Shown piece by piece: positions 26,538 through 34,903 of a stretch of DNA of 58,914 bases (positions within the stretch are counted from its first letter, which is position 1; every line of letters begins with the position of its first letter). The DNA is from DAIDKA01 sp049792815 (GTDB taxonomy: Bacteria > Pseudomonadota > Gammaproteobacteria > Steroidobacterales > Steroidobacteraceae). Under the pieces are notes generated by a model, which was not told the DNA's origin, did no database searches, and was given only the letters and a program-made list of their open reading frames with translations. The stretch spans positions 1-58,914 of the forward strand of contig JBARBG010000125.1 in NCBI GenBank assembly GCA_049792815.1, given 5' to 3'. The position numbers and the translations under genes were made by a program.

Positions 26538-27467
26538 ATGGCCTTGGAACCATTGCTTTTGTTGACGGAGAACTGGGACCTTTTCAACCCCCGGGATTTG
26601 CGATCACTGGTACATGCGGCACAGGTGGCCGAGGCGGAAGGCATCGACGGGGTAATGCTGAGCGAACACATTGTGCTCGGACGAAACTCCGAATCGGGCG
26701 GGGCAAAAACCAACCCGCGGGAGTTCGATGCGCCGAACAATCAACCACCCACGACGGCTCACCCCTCGTCAATGGTCATGCTCGGTGCCATAGCCGCCGC
26801 GACAACGCGTGTAAGGCTGTTTGCCGGCGCCATCTTGCCTGTACTGCGTCATCCACTGCAGGTTGCGAAGGATCTGGCCACGCTGGACCTCCTGTCCAAG
26901 GGAAGACTGGTGGTTTTGCCAACGGTAAGCTGGGGCGAAGAAGAATATGCCGCCTTAGGAAAGGACTTTCACAGACGCGGCAAGATGCTCGATGAACAGT
27001 ATGAAGTCTGGCAAAAGTGCTGGCGTGAGGGTCCGGCAAGCCACGCGGGCGAATTCTATAAGTTCGACGAGGTCTATGTGGAGCCGAAGCCCTACACCCC
27101 TGGTGGGCCGCGTTTGTGGCCCACTGGCGCGCATCTGCACGCGGCGGCACTTCGCAGGGTGGTAAAATACGGCAGCGGCTACGCACCCGGTGGCCCAATG
27201 GCTCCCGGAGAATGGGACCAGATTCGCGATGCGCTAACCGCGGCCGGACGAGACCCAAAAGGCTTCGAGGTCATGGGCGGCATCATGGGTTCTTTCAAAG
27301 GAACCGACGATCTCGCCGATCTTGACAAAGCCTGTAAGCAAATACCGGCTAACGTACGATCCGGCGCCACTGTGATCATAGCGAAGCCGTCGCAATATAT
27401 TCGGTCACTAGACGAATTTCCCGCCTTCTGTCGGCGATTTGCCGAGCGCGTGAGGTCGGCAGGGTGA
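26538..27467 (+). CDS. LLM-class flavin/F420-dependent oxidoreductase
   Basis: A 309-residue luciferase-like TIM-barrel protein: ALEPLLLLTENWDLF at the start, VMLSEHIVLG around residue 40, TTRVRLFAGAILPVLRHPLQVAKDLATLDLLSKGR through the middle, and a C-terminal substrate cap. These positions match LLM proteins that use FMN or F420. Placement at the head of a cluster for F420 synthesis and recycling argues for F420. It probably transfers hydride to or from a catabolic intermediate. Its ATG follows GGAGTGCAATCAC. The reaction is not determinable from sequence. Confidence 0.85.
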   Translation: MALEPLLLLTENWDLFNPRDLRSLVHAAQVAEAEGIDGVMLSEHIVLGRNSESGGAKTNPREFDAPNNQPPTTAHPSSMVMLGAIAAATTRVRLFAGAILPVLRHPLQVAKDLATLDLLSKGRLVVLPTVSWGEEEYAALGKDFHRRGKMLDEQYEVWQKCWREGPASHAGEFYKFDEVYVEPKPYTPGGPRLWPTGAHLHAAALRRVVKYGSGYAPGGPMAPGEWDQIRDALTAAGRDPKGFEVMGGIMGSFKGTDDLADLDKACKQIPANVRSGATVIIAKPSQYIRSLDEFPAFCRRFAERVRSAG

Positions 27468-27582
27468 GCATGCGGGTGCGAGTAGACGCTCGGGTCTACT
27501 GAGCAATGTTCACGCGGTTAGTCAGTGCCCCTGCCCGGCAATTTGCGGCTAATATGAGGATGTCGCCAAGCAGGAGCGTCCG

Positions 27583-28467
27583 ATGCGGCTGACATCGCTC
27601 GGTGTCTGGGCAGGAATCGATCATCTCGCAGCGGCGGAGGCGGCCGCTTTTGTCAAGCGCGTGGAAGCCTGGGGCTACGGTGCGCTGTGGGTCCCGGAGG
27701 CGGTCGGTCGTGAGGTGTTTTCCGCCTGCGCATGGTTGCTGGCGAACACCACGCGGCTGACCATCGCCAGCGGTATCGCCAACATCTATGCCCGCGACCC
27801 GGTCTCGGCCGCCGCGGCGCAGAAAGGTCTAAATGAACAGTCTGCAGGCCGGTTTCTGCTCGGACTGGGCGTCTCACACGTGCCCTTGGTGGAGGGCGTG
27901 CGGCAGCATAGCTATGGAAAACCTGTCGCCACCATGCAGGCTTATCTGCGCGGCATGAAGGCCGCGCCTTATCGGTCCGTGGCACCCACAAAAGCGCCGC
28001 AAACCGTTCTGGCGGCGCTCGGACCGAAGATGCTCGCACTCTCCGGCGCGGAGGCCGATGGTGCGCACCCCTACAATGTTCCGCCCGAGCACACCGCGCA
28101 GGCGCGGACACTGCTCGGCCCTTCAAAACTGCTGTGCGTCGAGCAAGGCGTGATCCTTGAAACTGATCCGTCCCGCGCGCGGGCGCTCGCGCGCCAATTT
28201 CTTGCGCTCTACCTGGGGTTGCCGAACTATGTCTACAACTGGCGTCGGCTTGGCTTCGCCGATGCGGACTTTTCCGCCGGGGGTTCCGATCGTTTGATCG
28301 ACGCCGTGGTCGCCTGGGGCGACGAAGGAGTCATCCGGGCCCGCATTCAGGCGCACTGGCAGGCGGGCGCCGATCATGTGTGCGTACAGGCTATCGGTGC
28401 TGAGGGCCGGGCCGATGAGCGTGTGCTTGAGCTCCTTGCGCCGGGCACGGGGGGGGCTTGCGAATGA
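27583..28467 (+). CDS. F420-dependent LLM-class oxidoreductase (TIGR03620-like)
   Basis: A 294-residue TIM-barrel oxidoreductase. The opening LGVWAGIDHLAAAEAAAFVKRVEAWGYGALWVPEAVGRE, the segment IASGIANIYARDP and the late NYVYNWRRLGF strongly resemble the TIGR03620 group known from actinobacteria, whose members bind F420. It starts with ATG after CAGGAG and its TGA overlaps the ATG of cofC (ATGA), so it is translated together with a cofactor-synthesis gene. The substrate is unknown. It is distinct from the LLM protein at 26538, so the island carries at least two F420-linked reductases besides Fgd. Confidence 0.85.
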   Translation: MRLTSLGVWAGIDHLAAAEAAAFVKRVEAWGYGALWVPEAVGREVFSACAWLLANTTRLTIASGIANIYARDPVSAAAAQKGLNEQSAGRFLLGLGVSHVPLVEGVRQHSYGKPVATMQAYLRGMKAAPYRSVAPTKAPQTVLAALGPKMLALSGAEADGAHPYNVPPEHTAQARTLLGPSKLLCVEQGVILETDPSRARALARQFLALYLGLPNYVYNWRRLGFADADFSAGGSDRLIDAVVAWGDEGVIRARIQAHWQAGADHVCVQAIGAEGRADERVLELLAPGTGGACE

Positions 28468-29060
28468 TTTGCGCCTTGATTGCAATCAAGCGAAGGGCGC
28501 AATGCAAAAGCCGCCTGGCGGAGGTTCTGGCGCCAGCACAGCGTCTGCAGCTGGTGCGCAGCATGCTTGATACCGTGATCGCTGCCGCACGCAATGCACG
28601 CATGGTGCGCCAGATCCTCATTGTCAGCCCCGAGCGCGACCGCATTTGCGCTGATATTCCGGTTCTGGCCGACACCGGGGGTGGCTTGAATGGCTCACTG
28701 TCGGCTGCCCATCTGACGCTGCAAGAATTCGGATGCCAGGAAGTGGTGGTGTTGCCCGCGGATCTTCCGCTTGTCACTGCAGAGGATATCGATGAGCTGG
28801 TTCGGTCTGGCCGCAGCGGTGGGTTCGCGATAGCACCGGATGCCGCCGGCGTAGGCACGAATGCGCTGTATATCCGCTCGCCGCACCCGTTTTGGTTCCG
28901 GTTCGGACCGGAGAGCCGGCGGCTGCACCTCGAGCAGGCGCTCAACATGGGTCTCATTCCTCAGGTGCTGCAATGTCCCGGCTTGGAGTTCGATGTGGAC
29001 TCGCCGGATGATGTCCGAAACCTCCAGGAGTCAGTATGGCGCACGCGCCTCCAAGCCTGA
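28464..29060 (+). CDS. cofC: 2-phospholactate (or 3-phosphoglycerate) guanylyltransferase, CofC/FbiD
   Basis: A 198-residue nucleotidyltransferase. It begins CALIAIKRRAQCKSRLAEVL, followed by LADTGGGLNGSL, VVVLPADLPLVTAEDI and GVGTNALYIRSP, the canonical CofC pattern with the metal-binding aspartate in PADLP. It activates a three-carbon phosphoacid with GTP before transfer to FO in F420 biosynthesis. The natural acid is 2-phospholactate in archaea, phosphoenolpyruvate in mycobacteria and 3-phosphoglycerate in Paraburkholderia; which applies here cannot be read. It is coupled by overlap to the LLM gene before it and by 25 nt to FO synthase after it. Confidence 0.92.
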   Translation: MICALIAIKRRAQCKSRLAEVLAPAQRLQLVRSMLDTVIAAARNARMVRQILIVSPERDRICADIPVLADTGGGLNGSLSAAHLTLQEFGCQEVVVLPADLPLVTAEDIDELVRSGRSGGFAIAPDAAGVGTNALYIRSPHPFWFRFGPESRRLHLEQALNMGLIPQVLQCPGLEFDVDSPDDVRNLQESVWRTRLQA

Positions 29061-31384
29061 GCGCGATACTTCGCACCGTCGAGGCCGGCCGGCGACCCGA
29101 CGCGACACAGGCCATTGCATTGATTGCCGCGCGCGCCGCGCAGCTCATGCCGGCCGCCGAATCGCTCGCGCTCGCCGGATTCGGCGAAAGCGTCAGTTAT
29201 TCACGCAAGGTGTTCATTCCTCTCACGCAGCTGTGCCGCGACGTGTGCCACTACTGCACCTTTGCCAAGGCACCGCGCAGTCTCAACAGCCCCTATCTCA
29301 CCGCCGATGAAGTCCTGGCAATTGCGCGCGCAGGCCAGGCGGCGCAGTGCAAGGAAGCTCTGTTTACGCTCGGCGACCGGCCGGAAGCACGTTACCGCGT
29401 TGCCCGCGAGGCCCTTCGGGAGATGGGCGCTGCCAGCACACTGGACTATCTGGAGCGCATGGCGCGGTTAGTGCTAGAGCAGACCGGACTACTGCCCCAT
29501 CTGAACCCAGGTGTCATGGACGCCGGGCAGTTGCAACGGCTGCGCCCTGTGAGTGCATCGATGGGACTGATGCTCGAAAGTGCGTCGCAGCGTCTGTGCG
29601 AGCGTGGCGGTCCGCACTTCGGCTCTCCTGACAAATCACCGGCGAGGCGCGTGGCGACACTGCAGGCTGCCGGCGAATGTCGCATCCCGATGACCACGGG
29701 ACTGCTGATCGGTATCGGTGAGACGCGTCAGGAGCGGCTTGATTCTCTGCTGGTACTTCGCGAACTGCACGATGCTCACGGCCACCTGCAGGAGCTCATC
29801 ATTCAGAATTTCCGGCCCAAACCCGGCACGCGGATGGCGGCCGCCGCCGAGCCGGCGCTGGAGGAGCAGCTTTGGACAATTGCCGTGGCACGGCTGCTGT
29901 TCGGTCCGGAGATGTCGATCCAGGCGCCTCCCAATCTGCAACCCAACGAACTTGGCGCACTGGTTCGCGCCGGCATTAACGATTGGGGCGGCGTTTCGCC
30001 AGTCACGCCCGATCATGTGAATCCGGAGTCCCCTTGGCCGCATCTGGAGGATTTGGCCCGTTCGACCGCTGCCGCCGGTCGTGACCTGGTGGAGCGACTG
30101 GCGCTGGGGCCACGCTATGCAGCGCACCCGGAAGCCTGGACGGATGCCGCCATCACGCCGCGCATCCGGCGCCTGAGCGATGGCCGCGGATTTGCGCGAC
30201 CGGACGGCTGGCACGCCGGTGCCGCTTGCCAGCTGCCACCAGCGCCGCGGCGGCAGCGCATCGGTGCGAGCCGGCGGACACGCGCGCTGCTCGAGGCGGC
30301 GTGCGCGGGCCGGGAATTGAGCGAAGCAGATATCGTGCACCTCTTCAGTGTCGAGGGGCGCGATCTGGATGCGGTGATCGGCGCCGCCGACCGGCTGCGC
30401 CACGACGTGATCGGCGACACAGTCACCTACGTAGTCAACCGCAACATCAACTACACCAACATTTGCAAATATCATTGCGGCTTTTGCGCGTTCTCCAAGG
30501 GCCGCGGAGCGGCCGATCTTCGCGGCCCGGCCTACAACCTCGATCTGCAGGAAGTCATGCGACGTACGGCGGAGGCCGCCACCGCGGGCGCTACCGAAGT
30601 GTGCCTGCAAGGTGGAATCCATCCGAGCTTCACGGGTGAGACCTACCTGGACATTGTTCGCGCCGTGAAGAGCGCCGTGCCGACCATGCACGTGCATGCC
30701 TTCTCGCCCCTGGAAATCCAGCATGGCGCGCGTACCCTCAATCTGTCACTTACTACCTATCTGGAGCGCCTGCAGCAGGCGGGACTGTCGACGCTGCCGG
30801 GTACTGCGGCCGAAATTCTCGACGACGGTATCCGTGCCATCATCTGCCCGGACAAGCTGAGCACCGATGAGTGGCTGGACGTCATTGGCACGGCGCACGC
30901 GGTGGGTCTGCGCAGCACCGCGACGATCATGTACGGACATGTCGAGCAGCCCATTCACTGGGCCCGGCATCTGCACCACCTGCGAAGCCTGCAGGCACGC
31001 ACGGGGGGGATTACCGAGTTCGTCCCGCTGGGCTACGTACACATGGAAGCACCCCTATGGCGCAAGGGACGCACGCGTTCAGGTCCCACGCTGCGGGAGG
31101 CGGTGCTGATGCACGCCGTCTCGAGGCTGGTGTTGCATCTGCAGATCTCGAATATCCAGACCTCCTGGGTGAAGATGGGCGCCGACGGCGCCGCACGCTG
31201 TCTGCAGGCCGGTGCCAACGACTTGGGCGGAACACTCATGAACGAATCGATCACGCGCGCCGCCGGTGGCGCCCACGGGCAGGAACTCGATGCCGCGCAG
31301 CTTCAGTCCGTGGCACGAAAGATCGGACGCCCAGCCCGCGAGCGCACCACGCTGTACGGTGAATTACGTGTGGCCGTGAGCTGA
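29036..31384 (+). CDS. fbiC: Bifunctional FO synthase (CofG-CofH fusion)
   Basis: A 782-residue double radical-SAM enzyme making 7,8-didemethyl-8-hydroxy-5-deazariboflavin from tyrosine and the diaminouracil intermediate of flavin synthesis. The N-terminal CofG half has cluster cysteines C67, C71 and C74 (CRDVCHYC). The C-terminal CofH half has C477, C481 and C484 (CKYHCGFC). Each half has a complete barrel; the linker spans about residues 355-440. The fused form is standard in actinobacteria, whereas archaea and cyanobacteria use two proteins. The start ATG overlaps the end of cofC after CCAGGAG. fgd follows 3 nt after the stop. Confidence 0.95.
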   Translation: MAHAPPSLSAILRTVEAGRRPDATQAIALIAARAAQLMPAAESLALAGFGESVSYSRKVFIPLTQLCRDVCHYCTFAKAPRSLNSPYLTADEVLAIARAGQAAQCKEALFTLGDRPEARYRVAREALREMGAASTLDYLERMARLVLEQTGLLPHLNPGVMDAGQLQRLRPVSASMGLMLESASQRLCERGGPHFGSPDKSPARRVATLQAAGECRIPMTTGLLIGIGETRQERLDSLLVLRELHDAHGHLQELIIQNFRPKPGTRMAAAAEPALEEQLWTIAVARLLFGPEMSIQAPPNLQPNELGALVRAGINDWGGVSPVTPDHVNPESPWPHLEDLARSTAAAGRDLVERLALGPRYAAHPEAWTDAAITPRIRRLSDGRGFARPDGWHAGAACQLPPAPRRQRIGASRRTRALLEAACAGRELSEADIVHLFSVEGRDLDAVIGAADRLRHDVIGDTVTYVVNRNINYTNICKYHCGFCAFSKGRGAADLRGPAYNLDLQEVMRRTAEAATAGATEVCLQGGIHPSFTGETYLDIVRAVKSAVPTMHVHAFSPLEIQHGARTLNLSLTTYLERLQQAGLSTLPGTAAEILDDGIRAIICPDKLSTDEWLDVIGTAHAVGLRSTATIMYGHVEQPIHWARHLHHLRSLQARTGGITEFVPLGYVHMEAPLWRKGRTRSGPTLREAVLMHAVSRLVLHLQISNIQTSWVKMGADGAARCLQAGANDLGGTLMNESITRAAGGAHGQELDAAQLQSVARKIGRPARERTTLYGELRVAVS

Positions 31385-31387
31385 TCC

Positions 31388-32392
31388 ATGTTACGACTGG
31401 GGTACAAGGCATCCGCGGAGCAGTTCGGCCCCAATGAGCTCCTCGGGTGTTCCATCCTCGCCGAAAGGCTTGGCTTTGATTCCGTATTCATCAGTGATCA
31501 CTTCCAACCTTGGCGCCATCATGACGGTCACGCGCCGTTTTCCCTGGCGTGGCTGGGCGCTCTCGGCGCGCGCACCACCCGCATACTCATGGGGACGAGT
31601 GTGCTCACGCCCACCTTTCGCTATCACCCGTCCGTCATTGCCCAAGCCTTCGCGACTCTGGCGACCCTGTTTCCGGAACGGGTGATCCTGGGAGTGGGCA
31701 CCGGCGAGTCGCTGAATGAAGTGCCCGCGACGGGCCTTCCGTGGCCCGAACCGAAGGAGCGCACTGCGCGGCTCAAGGAGGCAGTGGAACTGATCCGCAA
31801 GCTTTGGAGCGAGCAGCGACTGAGCTTCCGCGGCCAGTTTTACCGGACCGAAAGTGCGACGATCTACGATTTGCCGCTGAGCCTGCCGCCGATCTACGTG
31901 GCAGGGGCAGGCCCGGTCATGGCTCGGTACGCCGGGCAATTTGCCGACGGGTTCATCTGCACCAGCGGCAAGGCGCCGCAGCTGTACCAAGATACGCTGC
32001 TGCCCAGCGTGGCGGCGGGTGTCGAGGCATCCGGTCGCACGCCCGCGGATCTGGACATGATGATCGAAATGAAGGTGTCGTTCGGCAGCGAGCGACAGCG
32101 CGCGCTGCAGGACACGCGCCTGTGGGCAGCGCTGGCGCTTTCCGCCGAGGAGAAGAGCTCCGTCGAGGATCCGCTCGAAATGGAGCGTCTGGCCGCCGCC
32201 GTGCCGATCGAGCGCGCGGCGCAGCGGTGGCTCGTGTCGACGGATCCGGACGAACATCTGGAGCAAATCCGACCGTACGTGGAAATGGGCTTTCGGCACC
32301 TGGTATTCCATGCTCCAGGTCTTGACCAAGTGCGCTTCTTAAATCTGTATGCTGAGCAGGTACTGCCGCGATTGCGCGCGACATTTGGTTGA
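31388..32392 (+). CDS. fgd: F420-dependent glucose-6-phosphate dehydrogenase
   Basis: A 334-residue LLM-type enzyme oxidising glucose-6-phosphate to 6-phosphogluconolactone while reducing F420. It follows mycobacterial FGD1 along nearly its whole length: LGYKASAEQF, SDHFQPWRH (H38 and W42 equivalent to H40 and W44), GTSVLTPTFRY, GVGTGESLNE (E107 equivalent to E109), ICTSGK (K195 equivalent to K198), K256 and R280 (equivalent to K259 and R283). The last three bind the sugar phosphate, so substrate specificity should be conserved. It lies 3 nt after FO synthase. It is therefore the likely source of F420H2 for the other enzymes of the island. Confidence 0.92.
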   Translation: MLRLGYKASAEQFGPNELLGCSILAERLGFDSVFISDHFQPWRHHDGHAPFSLAWLGALGARTTRILMGTSVLTPTFRYHPSVIAQAFATLATLFPERVILGVGTGESLNEVPATGLPWPEPKERTARLKEAVELIRKLWSEQRLSFRGQFYRTESATIYDLPLSLPPIYVAGAGPVMARYAGQFADGFICTSGKAPQLYQDTLLPSVAAGVEASGRTPADLDMMIEMKVSFGSERQRALQDTRLWAALALSAEEKSSVEDPLEMERLAAAVPIERAAQRWLVSTDPDEHLEQIRPYVEMGFRHLVFHAPGLDQVRFLNLYAEQVLPRLRATFG

Positions 32393-32416
32393 GCCGTCCC
32401 GTGATGGAGCAGAACG

Positions 32417-33187
32417 ATGACTGCCGCATCCCAAGTGCACCTGATGGCGCTGCCCGACTTTCCGCACGTTGCCCCCGGCGATGATCTCGCCGCTTTTACG
32501 GTTGAAGCCCTTGAACGGGGTGGCCTGCAGCTTCGTCCCGATGATGTGCTGGTATTCGCTCAGAAGGTCATATCGAAGGCGGAAGGCCGGCTGATCGAGC
32601 TTGCCTCAGTCACACCGGGTGAGAAGGCACTGGAGCTTGCCAACCTGGTGCAAAAGGATCCACGACTGGTCGAGCTGATATTGCGCGAGTCGCGTCGCAT
32701 CGTCCGCGCCGCGCCCGACGTATTGATTGTTGAGCACCACCTCGGACTGATCATGGCCAATGCCGGTATTGACCAGTCCAACGTCGCCAGTCCCGACGCC
32801 GACTGCGCCTTGCTGCTGCCCGTGGATCCCGACGCCAGCGCCATGCGGCTGCGGGAAAGGCTGTATGCACTGAGTGGTGTCGAGGCCGCTGTCATCATCG
32901 CCGACAGCTTCGGCCGACCCTGGCGCGTGGGGACGGTGGGTGTGGCGATCGGTTGCGCTGGCTTGGCGCCGACGCTCGATCTGCGAGGCCAAAATGATCT
33001 CTTCGGGCGCTCCCTGCGCGTGACGATCGTGGGTCATGCCGATGAGATCGCGGCGGCGGCCTCCATCTTGATGGGGCAGTCAGACGAGGGACGCCCGGTG
33101 ATCTTGATTCGTGGCCTTTCCGCGTGCACTCCCCACCGACCGGCAGCGGCGCTGCTGCGGCCGCCGGGTGAGGATCTGTTCCGTTGA
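32417..33187 (+). CDS. cofE: Coenzyme F420-0:L-glutamate ligase, single-domain CofE
   Basis: A 256-residue ligase that adds the gamma-linked glutamate tail to F420-0 with GTP. Typical segments are VLVFAQKVISKAEGR, ESRRIVRAAP, LIMANAGIDQSNV, IADSFGRPWRVGTVGVAIGCAG and DLFGRSL. In mycobacteria the same domain is fused in FbiB to an FMN-dependent reductase that saturates dehydro-F420-0; that second domain is absent here, and none is seen elsewhere in the island. The start ATG follows GGAGCAGAACG. Its TGA overlaps the TTG of cofD, so both are co-translated. Confidence 0.93.
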   Translation: MTAASQVHLMALPDFPHVAPGDDLAAFTVEALERGGLQLRPDDVLVFAQKVISKAEGRLIELASVTPGEKALELANLVQKDPRLVELILRESRRIVRAAPDVLIVEHHLGLIMANAGIDQSNVASPDADCALLLPVDPDASAMRLRERLYALSGVEAAVIIADSFGRPWRVGTVGVAIGCAGLAPTLDLRGQNDLFGRSLRVTIVGHADEIAAAASILMGQSDEGRPVILIRGLSACTPHRPAAALLRPPGEDLFR

Positions 33188-34137
33188 GCGGTCACGTCGT
33201 TGCGTTGTGCGGCGGGGTGGGCGGCGCCAAGCTCGCCCATGGCCTGACGATGGCACTGCCGCCGCAGGAACTGACGGTCGTCGTCAACACTGGCGATGAC
33301 TTCCGTCATCTCGGCCTCTACATCTGCCCGGATCTGGACTCGGTCCTGTACGCCCTGGCTGGCCTCGCCGATCCGGTCCGGGGCTGGGGCAGGCGCAATG
33401 AGACCTGGGCATTCATGGAGGCACTAACGGAACTCAAGGGTGCGAGCTGGTTCCAGCTCGGGGACCGTGATGTCGCCCTGCACGTCGAGCGCACGTGGCG
33501 CCTGGCCGAGGGGGCGACACTGAGTGCGGTGACCGCTCATTTGAGCCGGACCCTGGGCATCGGGGCCCGCATACTGCCGATGAGTGAGGATCCCGTGCGC
33601 ACGCGCGTACTCACGTCCGAAGGATGGCTGGACTTCCAGGAATACTTCGTGCACCGGCAGTGTCGACCGGCGGTGCGGGGGTTTGCGTTCTCAGGCATTG
33701 AAGTCGCTCGGGCGCAGCCGGACGCGCTGGCAGCGCTGCAGCGTCCGGGCCTGCGTGCCGTTATCATCTGTCCCTCCAACCCGTTCGTCAGCGTTGAGCC
33801 CATTCTCGCCGTGCCGGGCATCCGCGCCGCCCTCGAGCGCGCCAGCGCACCGGTCATTGCGGTCACGCCCATCATTGGCGGTAAGGCGATCAAGGGACCC
33901 GCGGCAAAGATGATGGCCGAGCTTGGTCTCGAGGTCAGCGCGGCCGCCGTCGCGCGGCGCTACGCGGAATTCCTTGATGGTTTTGTCATCGACCGGTCCG
34001 ATGCGGCCCCGCCCGCGGCGACGGCGGCGATCAGATTCTTCGCCGCCGAGACCCTCATGAACAGCACCGAAGATCGCCTACGACTAGCGCTGGAGGTGCT
34101 GCAGGCGGCCGATGCACTTGCCATCGCGGGGAGCTGA
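33184..34137 (+). CDS. cofD: 2-phospho-L-lactate transferase, CofD/FbiA
   Basis: A 317-residue transferase joining the guanylylated phosphoacid to FO to form F420-0 or its analogue. The N-terminal GGVGGAKLAHGL nucleotide-binding loop, VVNTGDDFRHLGLYICPDLDSVLYALAG, GDRDVALHVERT and ICPSNPFVSVEPIL are all family hallmarks. The start is TTG at 33184, overlapping the cofE stop, which supports it although TTG is rare. The protein is complete. It finishes the set of genes needed for F420 synthesis from FO (C, D, E). Downstream, 79 bp on, lies the deazaflavin reductase. Confidence 0.93.
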   Translation: MSGHVVALCGGVGGAKLAHGLTMALPPQELTVVVNTGDDFRHLGLYICPDLDSVLYALAGLADPVRGWGRRNETWAFMEALTELKGASWFQLGDRDVALHVERTWRLAEGATLSAVTAHLSRTLGIGARILPMSEDPVRTRVLTSEGWLDFQEYFVHRQCRPAVRGFAFSGIEVARAQPDALAALQRPGLRAVIICPSNPFVSVEPILAVPGIRAALERASAPVIAVTPIIGGKAIKGPAAKMMAELGLEVSAAAVARRYAEFLDGFVIDRSDAAPPAATAAIRFFAAETLMNSTEDRLRLALEVLQAADALAIAGS

Positions 34138-34216
34138 GGGCCGGGTCGCATTACTATCGGCGCGGAGTTATCGTATTTGGGCTAGTCCGATTGGCTGACA
34201 TGAACCTGGAGCTGCC

Positions 34217-34672
34217 ATGACTGAGTCGAACAAGGCGCGGGAACTTCCGGATTGGATCAAGAACCATGTGGCGCGCTACATCGCCACCGATGGTGTCGAC
34301 GGATATCTTTGGGACGCGAGCTTTGGCGGGGGCAAGGGTATGGTCCCCACACTGCTGCTGACCACCATCGGCCGCAGGTCGGGCAGCACTCGCACCCTGC
34401 CGCTGATCTTTGGGCAGTCCGGTCCGGACTACGTCGTTGTCGCCTCTAAAGGCGGCGCGCCCACCCATCCCGCCTGGTATCTGAACCTGCAGTCAGACCC
34501 TAAAGTGCGGGTTCAGGTGAAGGGCGACAAGTTCACGGCGCTGGCGCACACCGCAGAGGCGGCAGAACGGGCTGTATTGTGGCCGAGGATGGTCGAAATC
34601 TACGCACCGTACGAGGATTACCAGGCCAAGACCGACCGGCAAATTCCGGTGGTGGTACTCACTCGCGTCTGA
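34217..34672 (+). CDS. F420H2-dependent (deazaflavin) reductase, Ddn-like
   Basis: A 151-residue protein of the split-beta-barrel nitroreductase family that includes mycobacterial Ddn. The diagnostic run TTIGRRSGSTRTLPLIFG, followed by YVVVASKGGAPTHPAWYLNL and a late Tyr-rich stretch (YAPYEDYQ), is present. Such enzymes use F420H2 to reduce quinones, enones or nitro groups. ATG follows CTGGAGCTGCC. Its position directly after cofD closes the island and makes it a likely consumer of F420H2 produced by Fgd. The physiological substrate is unknown. Confidence 0.88.
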   Translation: MTESNKARELPDWIKNHVARYIATDGVDGYLWDASFGGGKGMVPTLLLTTIGRRSGSTRTLPLIFGQSGPDYVVVASKGGAPTHPAWYLNLQSDPKVRVQVKGDKFTALAHTAEAAERAVLWPRMVEIYAPYEDYQAKTDRQIPVVVLTRV

Positions 34673-34903
34673 GCGCCAGGGCGTGACCCGGAAGTTATCG
34701 TCAAGGTTCGGAACCCGATGCCGCCGCTGGACGACAACAACTGGTCATGCGTGATGACTACATTTTAAAGACAGCGATCATTGGCATCTCGGCAGAATGG
34801 CTGCCGAGGTCGAAACGTCCATCGAAATCCCGGTCGTCCAGCAAGCGGACCGCGCCATCACTGTATGAACCCCCACGATATCGCGCACTGGTCACAGTGT
34901 TGA

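Noticed and set aside
26538..27467. Bacterial luciferase
   Set aside because: LLM proteins share the luciferase fold, but there is no beta-subunit partner or lux gene, while F420 genes are adjacent.
29636..30724. 362-codon open frame antisense to FO synthase
   Set aside because: It lies fully opposite the conserved CofGH gene and has no family resemblance; a shadow of codon bias.
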